Assembly (NCBI GenBank): GCA_007644065.1 | Contig: VJWN01000033.1 | Span: 186,001-250,000 of the forward strand | Direction of reading: 5' to 3' | Source of the DNA: Margaritispora aquatica | Lineage: Eukaryota; Ascomycota; Leotiomycetes; Helotiales; Discinellaceae | Length of the DNA stretch: 64,000 bases | Part shown: positions 37,401 through 49,858 of the stretch, piece by piece | Numbering within the stretch: position 1 is the stretch's first letter | Layout of the letters: each line of letters opens with the position of its first letter | Notes under the pieces: model-generated | Told to the model about the DNA's origin: nothing | Seen by the model: only the letters and a program-made list of their open reading frames with translations | Databases searched by the model: none | Program-made: the position numbers and the translations under genes

Positions 37401-38325
37401 ATTGGTGGAGCTGATATGCGTATGTAAATTTGTTCAAAGTCAAAGATACCTAGCTAACCTCAGGCAGCTGTTGTAATCACAGTGCTTAATGCCTATTCTG
37501 GTTTCGCCTTGGTTGCTGAAGGTTTTATGCTCGACAATCCACTCCTTACCACAGTTGGTGCATTGATCGGTGTTTCTGGTTCGATTCTATCCTATATCAT
37601 GTGTGTTGCCATGAATCGAAGCATAACAAATGTTCTCTTCGGTGGTATAGCACCTACAGACAACAGCGACTACAAGATCGAAGGTTCTATTACCAAGACA
37701 TCAGTTGATGAAACGGCGGACGCCTTAGCTACTGCCGAGAGCGTCATAATCGTCGTTGGATACGGAATGGCTGTGGCAAAGGCTCAATATGCGATCAGCG
37801 ACATTACTCGAATGCTCAAGCACAAAGGTATCAATGTTCGCTTTGCCATTCATCCTGTTGCGGGTAGAATGCCTGGTCAGTGTAATGTGTTGCTAGCCGA
37901 AGCGAGTGTGCCTTATGATAGTGAGTTTGCGCCTTCTTCCTGATATTGCAACGCTAATAAGCTCAGTTGTACTGGAAATGGAGGAGATCAATGATGATTT
38001 TAATGAAACCGATGTCACCCTTGTTATTGGTGCTAATGACACCGTCAATCCTATCGCCCTTGAGCCGGGATCAAGCATCGCAGGCATGCCTGTTCTTCAT
38101 GCATGGAAGAGTAAGCAGGTCATTGTGATGAAGCGAGGAATGAGCAGTGGTTATGCAGATGTTCCGAATCCTATGTTCTATATGCCGGGCACCAAGATGC
38201 TCTTTGGTGATGCGAAGGATAGTTGTGATGGTAAGATCTCCATCTACTTTTGGGAGTTTTCGGCTAACTCTGCCATAGCTATCAAAGCATCCCTAGAGGC
38301 TAGTGGAAAGAAATATGACGTTTAA
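34419..38325 (+). CDS. NNT: Mitochondrial NAD(P) transhydrogenase
   Basis: Thirteen exons (34419-34518, 34582-35152, 35200-35289, 35339-35342, 35392-35454, 35505-35765, 35818-35935, 35985-36893, 36941-37117, 37162-37419, 37468-37920, 37967-38230, 38279-38325) give 1104 residues. The enzyme moves hydride from NADH to NADP+ across the inner membrane using the proton gradient, supplying NADPH. A basic, Arg/Ser/Gln-rich head (about 60 residues) serves as mitochondrial import signal. Domain I holds [14 protein letters not shown] and the NAD-binding loop [13 protein letters not shown]. Domain II is a long block of membrane helices. Domain III holds [23 protein letters not shown] and the NADP-binding [12 protein letters not shown]. 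Single-chain fusion in this order (I-II-III) matches the animal enzyme. Exon 4 is only 4 nt long (CAAG) and is needed to keep frame. Confidence 0.94.
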
Positions 38326-39068
38326 GCGACTGCTCTCTTCAATTATGGATTTTGATAGAGTATGATACAACGAAATGATGGAATTTCTGAAATCAGGGCC
38401 AGGAATGGATTCAATAGGTGTTTAGGGAACAGGCTGGACTTGGCGAGTTGTGATTCATGGCATTTCTTCGTCTTCTTCATTTGAGCATCTCAGCGTGCAT
38501 GAGAACGACTGCAATAGGGTAGTTAACGAGTATTGCTGCATTGATTTGTGAATTAAACAGAGAATAAATATTGTTTCCTCTGTTCGATGTTGATCGAATG
38601 TGTTCGCTGAGTAGGTGTAAAAGTGGAGGATCAGTCGTGTTTGGGGTCATGAGAAATAATCGGAATTTACGAAAGTATTCCCTAAGCATGACTTAGAATC
38701 TAGAAGTCCCTCTATTTGCATTTCTATTTCGGCTCCTAATTCGTCGAATACCATCTCATGTCTAAACTATGTGGAAATCAATTATCTCCTGTCCTTCTTA
38801 ATAGAGCAAAGTAGATTGCAGTCTAAAATCACACAATCATTCAGGCTTCCTACCATAAATGACATGTCTACACGAATCTAGTCAGTTCACATTCTTCCAT
38901 CCTTTCATATGCTTATTCCCATCCAAATCCCCATCCCCATTCTCGTCCTCGTCCTCGCTACACTAAATCACATAAAACAACCAAATGAAAATCGAACCAG
39001 CCACCTAGTGGGCGACGCCCGAGGAAAAGAGGATAAAGGCGATACAAAAGAAAAAGGGGGGAAGAGAC
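38326..39068. other. Convergent intergenic region, 743 bp
   Basis: This holds the 3' ends of the transhydrogenase gene (+) and the methyltransferase gene (-). A simple ATCCCCATCC-like run lies at 38916-38950. No gene is supported. Confidence 0.45.
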
Positions 39069-41146
39069 TCACATGGGGAAATAAGCGTGGATCCGCGTGT
39101 CTTTCATCTCCTTCCGCACTTCAGCTAGGAAGACTTCTAGCTCTTCTAGCGTCCAGCCGAGGACCCGTGTGAAGAGCGCGACGCTGAGGCCGTGTAGGCC
39201 GACGCCCATGTTTTCGTACTGTGTGGAGGGGGAGGGCGTTAGTTTGTATGTATGTATGTATGTATGTATGTATGTATGTATGTATGTATGTATGTATGTA
39301 TGTGTATTGATGGATGGAAGTTCGCATTTTTGCCTAGGTAAGAAACCAGCTAGCCTTTGGATACAATAGGATACTATAATAACTCCGATGAAACAAAAAA
39401 GCCAACAGAGAGCAAGAGATAAAGCAACAGAAGAGGTAAAAAATGACCCTTTGAAAGGAAACCAGTAAAAAGGGGGGGAAAGACAAACTCACGTTCCAAA
39501 CACCCAACTCCTTCATCTCCTCGCTCTTCGGCCACCGTCCCGTGGGCCATTTATACACCTTCTCCACGACATCCACGAACCCCGCATCGAGCATCATCTG
39601 CTTGTACAACGGCACGGTGTTGAACGGGCGTCCAAACTTCGATGTCCCTTCGATAGCGAGCGTGCTCCATTTCGTGAGCGCGGAGCTGGCGAGCAGTGTC
39701 CCGTCATCGGAGAGCGGAGGTAGGGAGAGGTCGGTTATTTGGAATGTCCCGGAGGGGGAGAGGTTTCTGGGGGTGGGAAGGTTAGAGATGTGTGTGGAGG
39801 ATGAGGAGGGGGAGGAAAGGAGTATGGGGAGAGGATGGCGGAGAGGGAAGGGCGCTCACTCGAAGGATTGAGCGATTAGCTTGGGCCAGTCGGCTATGGA
39901 GCCTGTCATCATGCGGCTGTGGATGAGGTCGAATTTCTCAGAGTAAGTCCATGGCTCTTCAACATCATCGACTTCGAATCTACTGTCGAAATTGGGCGCG
40001 TGTTAGCTATCCATTTCCTGGAATTCTCGCTAAGGATGAAAGTAGCAATTGCACATTGATAGTAGCTCAAAGATATGTGTAGTGAGCTGATGAGACGAAC
40101 CAGTTGGGAGGGAGACTACATCGCACAAAGACACACACAGTCAGCAAATGCAACAAACAATACCAAGAAATTCGAACACAATAACTCGGCTTTAATAAGG
40201 ATTATAAACTCACAAAAGAGGCTGAATAGGACTCAAATCGATTCCCAAGACCTGCGCCTCGGGATGCTCGTCCGCGAAATCAATCGCCCAGATTCCTGTT
40301 CCCGTGCCAATGTCCAAGACGCTGTTTAGAGGTTTCTCTGGGGCGAGAGGTGCGATTATCAGGGCGCCGGAGAAGGTGAGCGAGAAGAGGTGGTGTTGGA
40401 GATCTGTGGAGGTGAGTTGGTGATTTCATGAGGTGAAGGCGAAGGTGGGATTTGGTATTTGGCAGTGATTTTTGCTTACCGAGACGATCGCTCTCTGGCT
40501 ACAGGAGGTTAGCATTGCAAGTGAGATTTCGAAGAGGTCTAGCTTGACTGAAGGGAGGTATTTACGTCATCGTTTGGAACTAGGTAGTCTAGTGATGGAT
40601 CTCGTTAGATATTGGTCAAGCGAGGGGTTAAGTAATCGTAGCCATGGAGACGACAGATAACAAGTTGAGTACGCACTGCCGTCCTTGTACGAATGATACG
40701 TGCGTCCGTTTTCAGTGCGGTAGTTTCTGTGCGAGGAATAGAGTCAGTGGAATCCGTTGCTAAATGACGAGCTGAATGCAACGCCATTCGCATGCTGTGT
40801 ACAGTATACTTCTATGGGAGAGTTGCGGATGCCAGCTCATCATAAAGACCACAATCTGGAAAGAATGTATGATCAAATTCAAATGACGAAAGGTTGGGGC
40901 TTACAATATACTCGATCCAATTGATGTTGTTGAGCTACCCAATTCGCTCTATATGAGAGTCAATTATCTCTAGAAATGTAATAATATTCATATAGTAAAT
41001 TGAGGTCGCTTACACCCAAAGTTGAGTCGCGATCAGCGTAGTCATCTGTCTGTGAAATGTTGCATTAGCACACCATTTCTCATCTAGAAAGATAGGCAAA
41101 GACTTACCTCCGCCTCAATTGCGGTGGGGACATCATCTGCACACAT
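39069..41146 (-). CDS. LaeA-like SAM-dependent methyltransferase
   Basis: Eleven exons (41108-41146, 41014-41049, 40905-40948, 40677-40726, 40566-40588, 40480-40498, 40214-40403, 40101-40115, 39860-39982, 39493-39766, 39069-39218) give 320 residues with frame kept throughout. The N-terminal part reads ENGRTYHSYKDGNYLVPND, the opening shared by LaeA/TAM-type fungal methyltransferases. The SAM-binding motif I is VLDIGTGTGIWAIDFA, followed by QVLGIDLSPIQP and NCRFEVDDVEEPW. The DLIHSRMM segment and a KWPTGRWPK end complete the family pattern. LaeA itself controls secondary metabolism; most relatives have no known substrate. Exon 8 is 15 nt, and several others are under 50 nt. The last intron contains a 60-bp TGTA repeat. 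Confidence 0.87.
39245..39304. repeat. TGTA tetranucleotide microsatellite in an intron
   Basis: About 15 perfect copies of TGTA lie inside the last intron (39219-39492) of the methyltransferase gene. In the sense direction the repeat ends about 26 nt before the acceptor and just before the CTAAC branch site. Confidence 0.9.
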
Positions 41147-41749
41147 ATTGATGAGACGAGTATAAATATATGAGGGTAAATAACAAAAACCGTAAATTGA
41201 AATTAGCTCAATTTCTAGGTAAGTAAGACAAAACAACTTCAAGAGGAAGTAAGATCAAGTTCTAGAATTCAGGCCTAAGGCGGGACAACGTTTGAGTATG
41301 TAGGTAAATAAAAAATGTCGAGTGTTCCTGCAGCAGTCTCGAAAAGGATGTCAACTCCGAACTGCATGCAGCACACACGCAAGCGACGAATGGGAAATCT
41401 GCCAGCGGAGCGGGAGTTCCCTCAATGGACCCTGAATTCACGGACGCTTGTCCTGATGGGATTGTGATATTGATGCGTCATGTGTATGTCAAGAGTTGGG
41501 AATGTGTTTGTGAATGCTGTGAGTGGATGATTGAACGATGGTTTGTTGGAAGTATGTGTGGTTCGATGCAGGTCATGCCAGGCTTGGAGATGAGCCGAGA
41601 AATTTCTTAGCGCGCGTATGGAGAATACTCTAATATAAAAGATAGCGGACCAAATTCAATGACTATTGTAACAACTTCTTTGATGTCTTTGTTGTCGCAC
41701 ACTACGTGCAAAACTTGACAATTTTCGAAAATCTGACCGTCTAAGCTCT
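41147..41749. other. Intergenic region, 603 bp
   Basis: This is the promoter side of the methyltransferase gene (-) and the downstream side of the MRJP-like remnant (-). It has short TG-rich frames only and no clear element. Confidence 0.4.
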
Positions 41750-43020
41750 CTAAGCTGATGGCGCACTTTGCACCACTTTCGTCCCATTGTTCGGCAACTT
41801 CACCCTGAACAACCCGTATGGCTTCACTCTATTATCGATACCTTGATACAGCGGTAGCCGCCAGAGCTGGTTCTCTGTGAAATACAAATACCCATCCGCA
41901 CCCGTACTAAACGTGTCCGTCCACGAAAACCTCGGATCCCTCACAAATGGCGTGATGAGCCCCGTTTCAGGATTATAAATCACAATCTCGTTGCCCTCGA
42001 TATCGGCACGATAGATGTTGTTGTTCGAATGTGTCTCCATGGCGTCCGACAAGCCCATTTCACCGAGATAGGTCACAGCAGCGTTGGCTCTCTGCTCAGA
42101 TGTCGGTCCATTGTCGCGGAGATACGAGGTCGGGATGGAGTGCATGGCTCGTCCACCAGTGGTGGAGAAGTAGCATGTTTGCTGTCAGCACTCAATGCTA
42201 TGCCGTCAACACCAAAGTTGAGGTTTCCAATTGGCACGCCCATGCTGCTGCCGTTTGTGTATACAGGTTGACCCCAGATGGTGGGCACGAAGCCTTGAGT
42301 GGCTGATACGGCGGGAATGTTTTGGAGATGTCGCCATGCTGTTTTCGCGCCAAGATCAACCGTGATGATTGCATTACGAACTTCCATTGAGGAGTCGGTA
42401 ATATATGCAACGCCCTGACCGGATGGTGTTAAGGATGAGTTGAGATCGAATCTGACATCATTGAGATATGAATCTGCTGGTGCAGCCATGGGACTGAAAA
42501 CTATGGTGGTGAAGATTGAGTTGTTATTCAGGTTCACACCGATGAGTTTTGGACCTCCATAACTTGCTGGTGCCATAGTTCCATCTGGTAATGCTACTCG
42601 TCCAGTGTCGAGAATCCATAACCTATCAGCAGGGTCAACGACTACTGATTGAACTCCAATAAGGTAGTTCTGATAATTTGCTCCGGTGGCTGGGATAGTA
42701 GAGTAATTGATGCTTCCACCTGGAGGAGAGTTGATCTCGAGGTTGGGATATGGTGTCTCGGTGTTGTTTGCATGGAGTTCTGCAACCGTGTAGGCGGAGT
42801 TGTTGGGATCCTGGCCTGGAGGGTAGTTGGAGAACATGCGTCCATTTGCTGAGACTGCGATTCCTGCTGGTCATTGATCGTAGTATAGATGAATGAGCTC
42901 TGGCGTAGGTCCATAAGTTCCTGGGTCGCTTGTGAGAGCATTTGGAGTATTATATTGAGCTGAAGCTCCTCCAAATTGGGCTGCCAGAGAGATAGCACCA
43001 GTGATTAATAAAGGTAACAT
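41750..43020 (-). pseudogene. Yellow/major royal jelly protein-like secreted protein, broken
   Basis: From ATG 43020 the minus strand opens with a signal peptide (LPLLITGAISLAAQFGGASA) and then YYDQ, where a TGA at 42871-42873 (codon 50) interrupts the frame. The text continues at once with PAGIAVSANGRMFSNYPPG. The family pattern (bee royal jelly and insect yellow proteins, with fungal relatives) follows: VVVDPADRLWILDTG, YLNDVRFDL, GVAYITDSS and NFGVDGIALSADSK. A second break, a one-base frame change, lies between about 42160 and 42196; the frame then resumes as YFSTTGGRAMHSIPTSYLRD and ends at 41750 with DGYLYFTENQLWRLP. Without breaks it would be a beta-propeller of about 420 residues. A sequencing error at either site is the main alternative. 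Confidence 0.75.
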
Positions 43021-44662
43021 TATGAGAAATAAGACATGGATATCGATTGGGCATTTTCATGTAATAACAACGATATAAGAGTTTGCACACAATATGAACT
43101 TGTAGTTCTAAAAGGAGACAACCATTCCTTGCACTAGCAATTACGTTGCCACTTACTCACGTCATCGAAGTAGTGAAGCTATCCCCATTCTGCTAGACTC
43201 TGAACTACACTCGTAGTTTTCGATATTACAGCCACAACTGTGCCAAGAATATTTAGTAGATGTCCGTCGCACTTATTTTAAGGTTGGTGCCGCGGAACGT
43301 GGTGAATGATCAGTTCATGACGACTTTGTGAGTAATTCGAGTCTTTGAAAGGCAAAAAAGTTCAAATTCTATCTCGTAGTCTGAATATATGAGTTCCAAA
43401 GTACAAAGTGTTGGATGGTGAAAGGTGAATGAGATGGGGTTGAGATGAGATGATAGTGAGAAAGGACATGTTGAGAGAGAGAAGACTCATCACATGACTA
43501 TCTATTTTCAGCCCCAAACCAAAATGGACTGAGATGACCGATATATCCGAAATCATCTTCTTTTGTCGGTCTTTTGGCTTTACCTTGGTTTACATCTTTT
43601 TGTCTTTCCATCTCGCACAATAACACCAACATTTGCTCTCACGATTCACGAGCGACCAACTCTCCGTACTTACGAGACACGAGACACGAGCATATCAATC
43701 GCACAATATGTCTTTATATGGTAACCTCTTTCACATGGTTAATCTCGAAAGAGATCACCATATCGTCCTTCTCCTCAGTTAAGCCATACCAAATATACAA
43801 GTACCCCATTGTCCAATGCGCGATTTCTCCCAGATAGACTTGTGCAACCTGATTAGTGTACATGTAAGCGAATGATATACTCTACGGGGTGTTATGATTG
43901 TTGGAAACACTACCAAAGATATGAGAAGGACCGATTTTGCCAACCAACTCGAGCTCCCTCAAAGCCAAACTTGAGACACACATCCTCTCAGGGAACTCGG
44001 CTCGTTCAACCGACAACCCACCTCCCACATCCCACCTCCACACTTCGGATCAAGCAGACCGTCACGTTATACCCGCTATTTCAACCTAAAGTATACATGG
44101 ATACCGTATATACGTATATTTCTTGGGATGGAATTCCCATTGGATCCCACAGCTTCCAAGACACTGCAAAGTCACTGGGGCAGACTGGAACAGACTGGGA
44201 ACAGATTGGAGCAGAGCACGATGTCTCGCTAGGATTAATGGCACAATGCACATAACTGGCACAGTTACTCGCAAGGATTAATTCACTCTCCCGTCCTTCG
44301 TCCTATTCAGCCTAAACGCGGGAGCAAAAGTCACGATATTGAGCCCACCCAGCCCACCAGCCACCCGCTCACACACACCGGTAACCTTATGTTGGATCTC
44401 GACTGATCAACCAATCTCTACGCGATGCAGAGTCGTATCTCGGGACTCCAGATTCTACTTCACGAGCCATGCACGCTAAACCCTTCAAGGAGGCATTCAG
44501 CGAGGTCTGCATTCAAGCGTCATTGGCTGCAGGAAAACATGTACCTTGTTCACGCGGCTGTATATATTCAATGCTTGCCCACTTCCCCAGATTCGAAGGG
44601 AGGTCAGATACTAGATATACTGTATCCACTGAATCACCGTGCGTACGACTGCGAAGATCAAG
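43021..44662. other. Long intergenic region, 1.64 kb
   Basis: This divergent region lies between the MRJP-like remnant (-) and the RTA1-like gene (+). A short repeat around GGAACAGACTGG lies at 44178-44210. Frames up to about 127 codons have no domain. Confidence 0.4.
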
Positions 44663-45817
44663 ATGTACCACCTTCTGGCCAAGATGGATGCCCCTCCGGC
44701 CGACTACGTCGCCGGATTCATCTGCACCGTCCAGACATGCGACATCAAGAAATGGGGTTATATTCACTACCAGCCGACTATGATTGGGAACCCCCTCTTT
44801 CTGGCTCTCGCTATCGCCCTCGCTCTCGCTCAACTCTATCTAGGAATTCGTTACAGGACCGGCCTCGTGGCTGTAGCAATGATATGCGGCTTGGCGAGTG
44901 AGACTTCCGGCTATATCGCTCGTATCATGTTGCATGGGAATCCATTCAGCCGAGTTTTCTTCCTGTGGAACTTGGTGACGCTGGCTCTGGGTCCTGCTTT
45001 CCTGGCTGCGGCGATTTACCTGTGTCTTGGTCGTATTGTGGTTGTGTACGGAGAAGGCATTAGCAGATTCAAGCCAAAGACGTATACGTATCTCTTTATG
45101 GGATGTGATTTCTTCAGTTTGGTCGTGCAGGGTGTTGGTGGTGCCATCGCTGCGATTGTTCCATTTTGGAATACGAAGATGGTGAGTTAACGCAGATTGT
45201 CAATATCGTGTATTGTCTTAATGCTCATGATTTCAGGTTGATCTTGGAACACACATCCTAGTCGCGGGACTTGCCATCCAAGTTCTCAGTCTGTTCGTCT
45301 TCTCGCTCTGTTCCATCGAGTTTGCAATTCGTGTTCGCGCCCGTCCTGAATTGCGCAACACCCAGAACGCACACATCTACAGCAGCAAGCGATTCAAGAT
45401 CTTCCTGGGCTGTACGTCTCTTCCTCCCCTTATTCCACCTATCTTATTCCCCATTTTCATCCCAATCCTTTAAAACTGTACTAACACCTCCCAGGTCTCG
45501 CTCTAGCAGTCGTCTGCTTCTTCGTCCGCACCGTCTTCCGTTCCGTCGAGCTTTCAGGCGGTTTCACCGGTCCCCTCGCAAACAGCGAAGTAGAATTCAT
45601 GATGCTCGACGGTGTCATGGTCTTTACCGGTTGCATCGCCCTGACCGTCATGCACCCTGGTATCGGATTCGGAAAGCAAGGCTGGAAAGAGGCAGAGTTC
45701 AGGTTCAGGAAGCCAAAGACTATTGTTAACAGTGATGGCGAGGAGGTTGTTGTCCCACGCGAGAAGGATAAGACGCCCAAAGTTTACGCAAAGTATGTTC
45801 CTGAGGCGAGGAGATGA
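44663..45817 (+). CDS. RTA1-like family membrane protein
   Basis: Three exons (44663-45181, 45237-45411, 45495-45817) give 338 residues with about seven membrane helices. The family covers yeast Rta1, Rsb1 and relatives, linked to sphingoid-base movement and resistance to toxic lipids or aminocholesterol. Visible family pattern: LASETSGYIARI after helix 2, LGPAFLAAAIYLCLGRIV, then FMGCDFFSLVVQGVGGAIAA, FFVRTVFRSVELSGGF and the last helix followed by VMHPGIGF. A second in-frame ATG 15 codons on (MDAPPADY) is a possible start. The charged C-terminal tail (about 50 residues) would face the cytosol. The introns are 55 and 83 bp. Confidence 0.92.
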
Positions 45818-47162
45818 GATAAGAGTGGTAGTGATTAGGGGGTGGGATTTGAAGGTTCCACAAGAAGTGAAACTGGACTAGTTGATATTCTGATGTGGGT
45901 AGCATTTGGAATTGAAGTTAGGCTGCACTTCTATATTGTGATCATTTAGCGCTGCGTTTGATTTCGCCATAAAATCCAAGTACATTAGACTTAAGCAGAC
46001 TGATATAAACTAGATCAACCTCAAACTTATTGTGGCTTGTCTTGATATGGTGATGCTAGCATTATTCCTTTAGCCGAGCAGAACCAGAACCACTGATATC
46101 AAACATAAATATCCGGTAGATGATTGATAAATCCGTTCAGTAAATCAGTCATTCAGGTTCGCCAAGCTTATCCCTTCAAAATCTCGAAAGCAAAACCCCA
46201 TCCATTCGACAAGCTTGGGGAAATGAGACCCCATCTCTAAGGCCAATCCAGATTCAAATCCCCGAAAATAACAACGACTTACCTACTAATAAAACTTAAG
46301 CTCCATCGCAAGGACTAAAAAGTACTGCCTCAGCCTGCTTACTAAACAAGATTACGAATTTTCCCCAGATTAACTTTACTACGAGTCATGCCTTGCTATG
46401 AATCGTCCACGTTCTTCATGTACTTCTTGTCTTTTTTATCTCTCCTAAGTAAGTTAAGGTGCAAACCGACATGCGAACCATGAAACTTACATTTTTGTAA
46501 ATAGATATCTAGCTATTTCTCATTTACCCGAACTCCCAACAATCAGTATGAATGAACTGTCAAACTGACAGACTTAATACACACAGGGATTAATTAACAA
46601 TAGGTTCTGCGAAAGGTGCCGAGAATGTGCTCATCAGAATTTCAGAATCATAGAGAACAGTAAGTGAGCATCGCTGTGCACTTGAGACATGGCATAGACA
46701 TGATAACATTGGTAGCTCGGCTTGTGTATAGGTTAGACACGAGTTTATGCTTCTTACTAAAGGGACGGGTAAGAGACCGGACACAATGTTGAGGCTCTGG
46801 TTAAGCGAGGAAAGAAAAACGAGAAGTTTAAAGACTAGGTAAAAATATATTGGGTAGAGGCAGGTAGAATGGATTAAAGTAGAAATAGATAGAGAAGTAG
46901 TTTGATTGTTTGTTAGAACGTTTAGCTCGCTTAAGTGTTGTGTGTGGTGTGGGGCGATGAAGAAACGATGAAATATAGAAGATCCATAGCGTTTTTTTAA
47001 GATTCAAGCTTTCTTTAATCTAGCGATGTCATGAGAACAGAATAGCTTGTAGAGTGGATGAGTAGGTATATTATTGTTCATCGTATCTATCCGCGTCTAG
47101 TTTATTTTAGCCTATCTACCTTCCATCAAAACACTCCGTTGTCATTATGAAAATAATTTCAA
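45818..47162. other. Convergent intergenic region, 1.35 kb
   Basis: This lies between the ends of the RTA1-like gene (+) and the MFS gene (-). It is AT-rich in its right half and has only short frames. I see nothing that supports a gene. Confidence 0.45.
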
Positions 47163-49177
47163 TTAAACATGAAGTTCTTTCTCCCTCGTTTCATGCCTTA
47201 ACGGCTCTTCCAGCGCGACAACACTACCCAACTTCTCGACATCTACATCTCCCTTACCCTCACCGTCACTTTTCAATCCTACACTCGCTTCCTTCTCCTC
47301 ACTCTCACTCCCACTCTCATTCCTAGCACCACCCTGCGTCCCAATCTTCAAGAACGGCACAAACAGCACTCCCGCCGCCGCCGCAGCCGCACAAAACCAA
47401 AACACCATCTTATACGGCCTCGCTTGCACTTGCAGAGCCTCATGCCCCACACTCTCGGCATTATAAATACACGCACTAACGCCCAACCCAACCGCACCAC
47501 ACAGCTTCGTGACGGTGTTGAATATCCCACCCGCTAAGCTCTGTTGCTCACTGGGCAGACAAGACATGACATACATGTTCGCGACGTTGAACTGGAGGTC
47601 TGCGCCCACGACACTGAGGAGGAGAGCGGGGAAGATGAAGGCCCAGTATTGGAACGAGGGGGTGGAGGTCGAAGAGGTGGAGAGCATGATGGCGAGTAAG
47701 AGGCACGAAGCGAGGTAAGAGAGCGCGCCGATGAAGACGAGGAGTTTGTTGGAGACGCGGTGGAGGATGAGTCCTGCGAGGATGTTGACTAGGATGCCGC
47801 CGATGGCTTGGGGGAGGAGATGTAATGCGACGGTGAGCGCGGAGTAGTGGAGGGCGTTTTGCATGTATAGGGATAGCCAAAAGGCGGAGGTAGAGAAGGA
47901 CATGAAGCCTAGGAGGACAATGGTGTTTATCTGTTGGGTATTAGTTTAAGTGGTTAGAGATGGAGAGGAGAAAGGGGAGGGACACTGACGAGTGAGAAAT
48001 TGCGATTTCGCCAGATTTGGAGAGGCATGAGTGGGAATTTGCAAAAGCCCTCCCAGCCGATGAAGGAGGCTATGAGCGCCAATCCGAGGAGGAGAAGGAC
48101 TAGGACGTATGAGGTACTCCAGCCTTTCGGCGCATCACCTGCTAATCTGTTTCATGTCAGCTTGTTATCTCACTGCCAGAACTCATCTCATCCCGTCTAG
48201 ACATAACTTCCATCCCCGCCAAGGGAAAATAATAGGCGAAAATAACAGGTGAAAGAGAGGAGAGCAAAAACTCACGTCAAACTCGCACAAAACAGCGCAA
48301 TACCACCCATGCTCAACCCCACTCCAAGCAGATCAAACTTCCTCCACACCCCCCAACTAACCTTCTCAATGCCCTCCTGCGCTCTTGGAACAGTCCAAAT
48401 CGCCGCGGCAAAAAATGCCGCATAAACGATACTCAGACCCCAAAAGCTCGCCCGCCAGCCTAACAACCGTTCCGCAATACCAGAGAAAACACTGCCCAGC
48501 ACGAAGCCCACCGGATTTCCAGCCGAAAAGCACGCAAAGGCGCGATTCTTGCGCTTCGACGGCACGGCGTACGCGGCGCCCAGGATGCCCACAGCGGGAG
48601 GCACGGCGGCGGCGGAAAAGAGACCCAGCACCCCGCACAGGATGTCGAGATACATTGCGTTTGTGGCGAAGCCGGCGACGAGGGAGGAGAGCGCGAAGGC
48701 GCCCATGGAGAAGATGAGGAGCGGGCGCCGGCCGAAGGTGTCTGCTACTTTGGCGAAGAAGAGGAGGAAGGCTCCTGAGGAGAGGCTGGGGTCTGTTAGC
48801 TTCATGCGGTAAGTTAGAGGGTGGCATGACAAGAGAACTCACGCTGATGATGCGTTAATCCATGTTATTTCCGCACTGCTCATTTTCAGGTCTATTCCAA
48901 TGGGTGCTGTGATGACGGTGCAAATTCCGTAGAGGAATGAGGACATGCCGATTGACATTGTCGCTGTGAGGACGAAGAGGCATTCTTGAAGAGTGGAGGA
49001 GAAACATTCTGGTCTCCCCCCGATTCCATCATCGATCCTCGTTTCTGATTCCGGCTCATGGTGAGTTTCTGTGATCTTTTTGGTTGATACTTTTTCAAGT
49101 GGCGGTGACCCGAGATCGCTTGCATCCGAAGTATCAGGACCTACAACCGTGGTTTGCGAGGATGCATTTGTCGCCAT
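47163..49177 (-). CDS. MFS transporter, DHA2 (drug:H+ antiporter) type
   Basis: Four exons (48843-49177, 48276-48785, 47990-48146, 47163-47930) give 589 residues. A polar N-terminal tail of about 65 residues precedes up to 14 predicted helices. The motif after helix 2 reads FFAKVADTFGRRPLLIFS, matching the MFS signature GxxxDxxGRR. A later GADLQFNVANMYVMSCLP with EQQSLAGGIFNTVTKLCGAVG is typical of fungal DHA2 proteins. Such proteins export drugs or metabolites, or carry amino acids and siderophores in some branches; the substrate cannot be told. The C-terminal tail is charged (Glu/Lys/Gly-rich). The start at ATG 49177 is chosen since the frame above it opens only with GTG. The introns are 57, 129 and 59 bp. 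Confidence 0.92.
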
Positions 49178-49858
49178 TTTCCACACGAACAATTCCGGAT
49201 GACGAAAGAGGAAACCAAGGGACAAGATTTGGGGCAAAAGCACATCAAATAGAAGATTCAGGGAGGCGAATCATATAAATATATAAACTCTCCTGACTCC
49301 GAACTCCGTATCTCCACTTTTCCCGCTTCTGTTTGTAAGCCCCACCACAGAAGTGGAGCACCTCTCGGCTCCCCCTTTCTAAACGAATGATGAACTAGAT
49401 GCTTAGTACCTACTGTCACTTCACACATCATGAATCAATCACCTCTAGGTATATAGAGTAGAGTCGCATCATGATCATTAGATACAGCATCTTGATCTCT
49501 TCAGTATGTCCCTGTCTCCAAACAAGGCTGTGAGCTCATCTCCTCAACTATTCTGGACCACCATGGACTTAAGATGCCAACCCCAAGTTCATTTCGATAG
49601 CCATGGACTTAGGCGATACTACGATCAGACAGCTTTCAACAACACAATCTACCTTGGTTTGTGCAAGAGAGCACAAACCACACCAAGGCATATCTAAAAC
49701 GCGAAAATCATCTGTCATCTCGTCTATTCATTTCTCATAAACCTAAAAGTGACTAAAGTAAGGATCGATTCGATCAACTTACAAACACATGACGCCACGC
49801 CATGCCATGCTATATCCAACCAATGCTAAAGGTATATATAAAACAAATCCAAGACACT
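49178..49858. other. Intergenic region, 681 bp
   Basis: This is the upstream region of the MFS gene (-) and the end of the next minus-strand gene. It holds a pair of CCATGGACTTA words at 49561 and 49602 and no supported gene. Confidence 0.4.

Noticed and set aside
39069..49177. Possible secondary-metabolite cluster (LaeA-like enzyme, RTA1-like protein, MFS transporter)
   Set aside because: No polyketide synthase, peptide synthetase, terpene cyclase, prenyltransferase, P450 or cluster regulator lies between or beside them.
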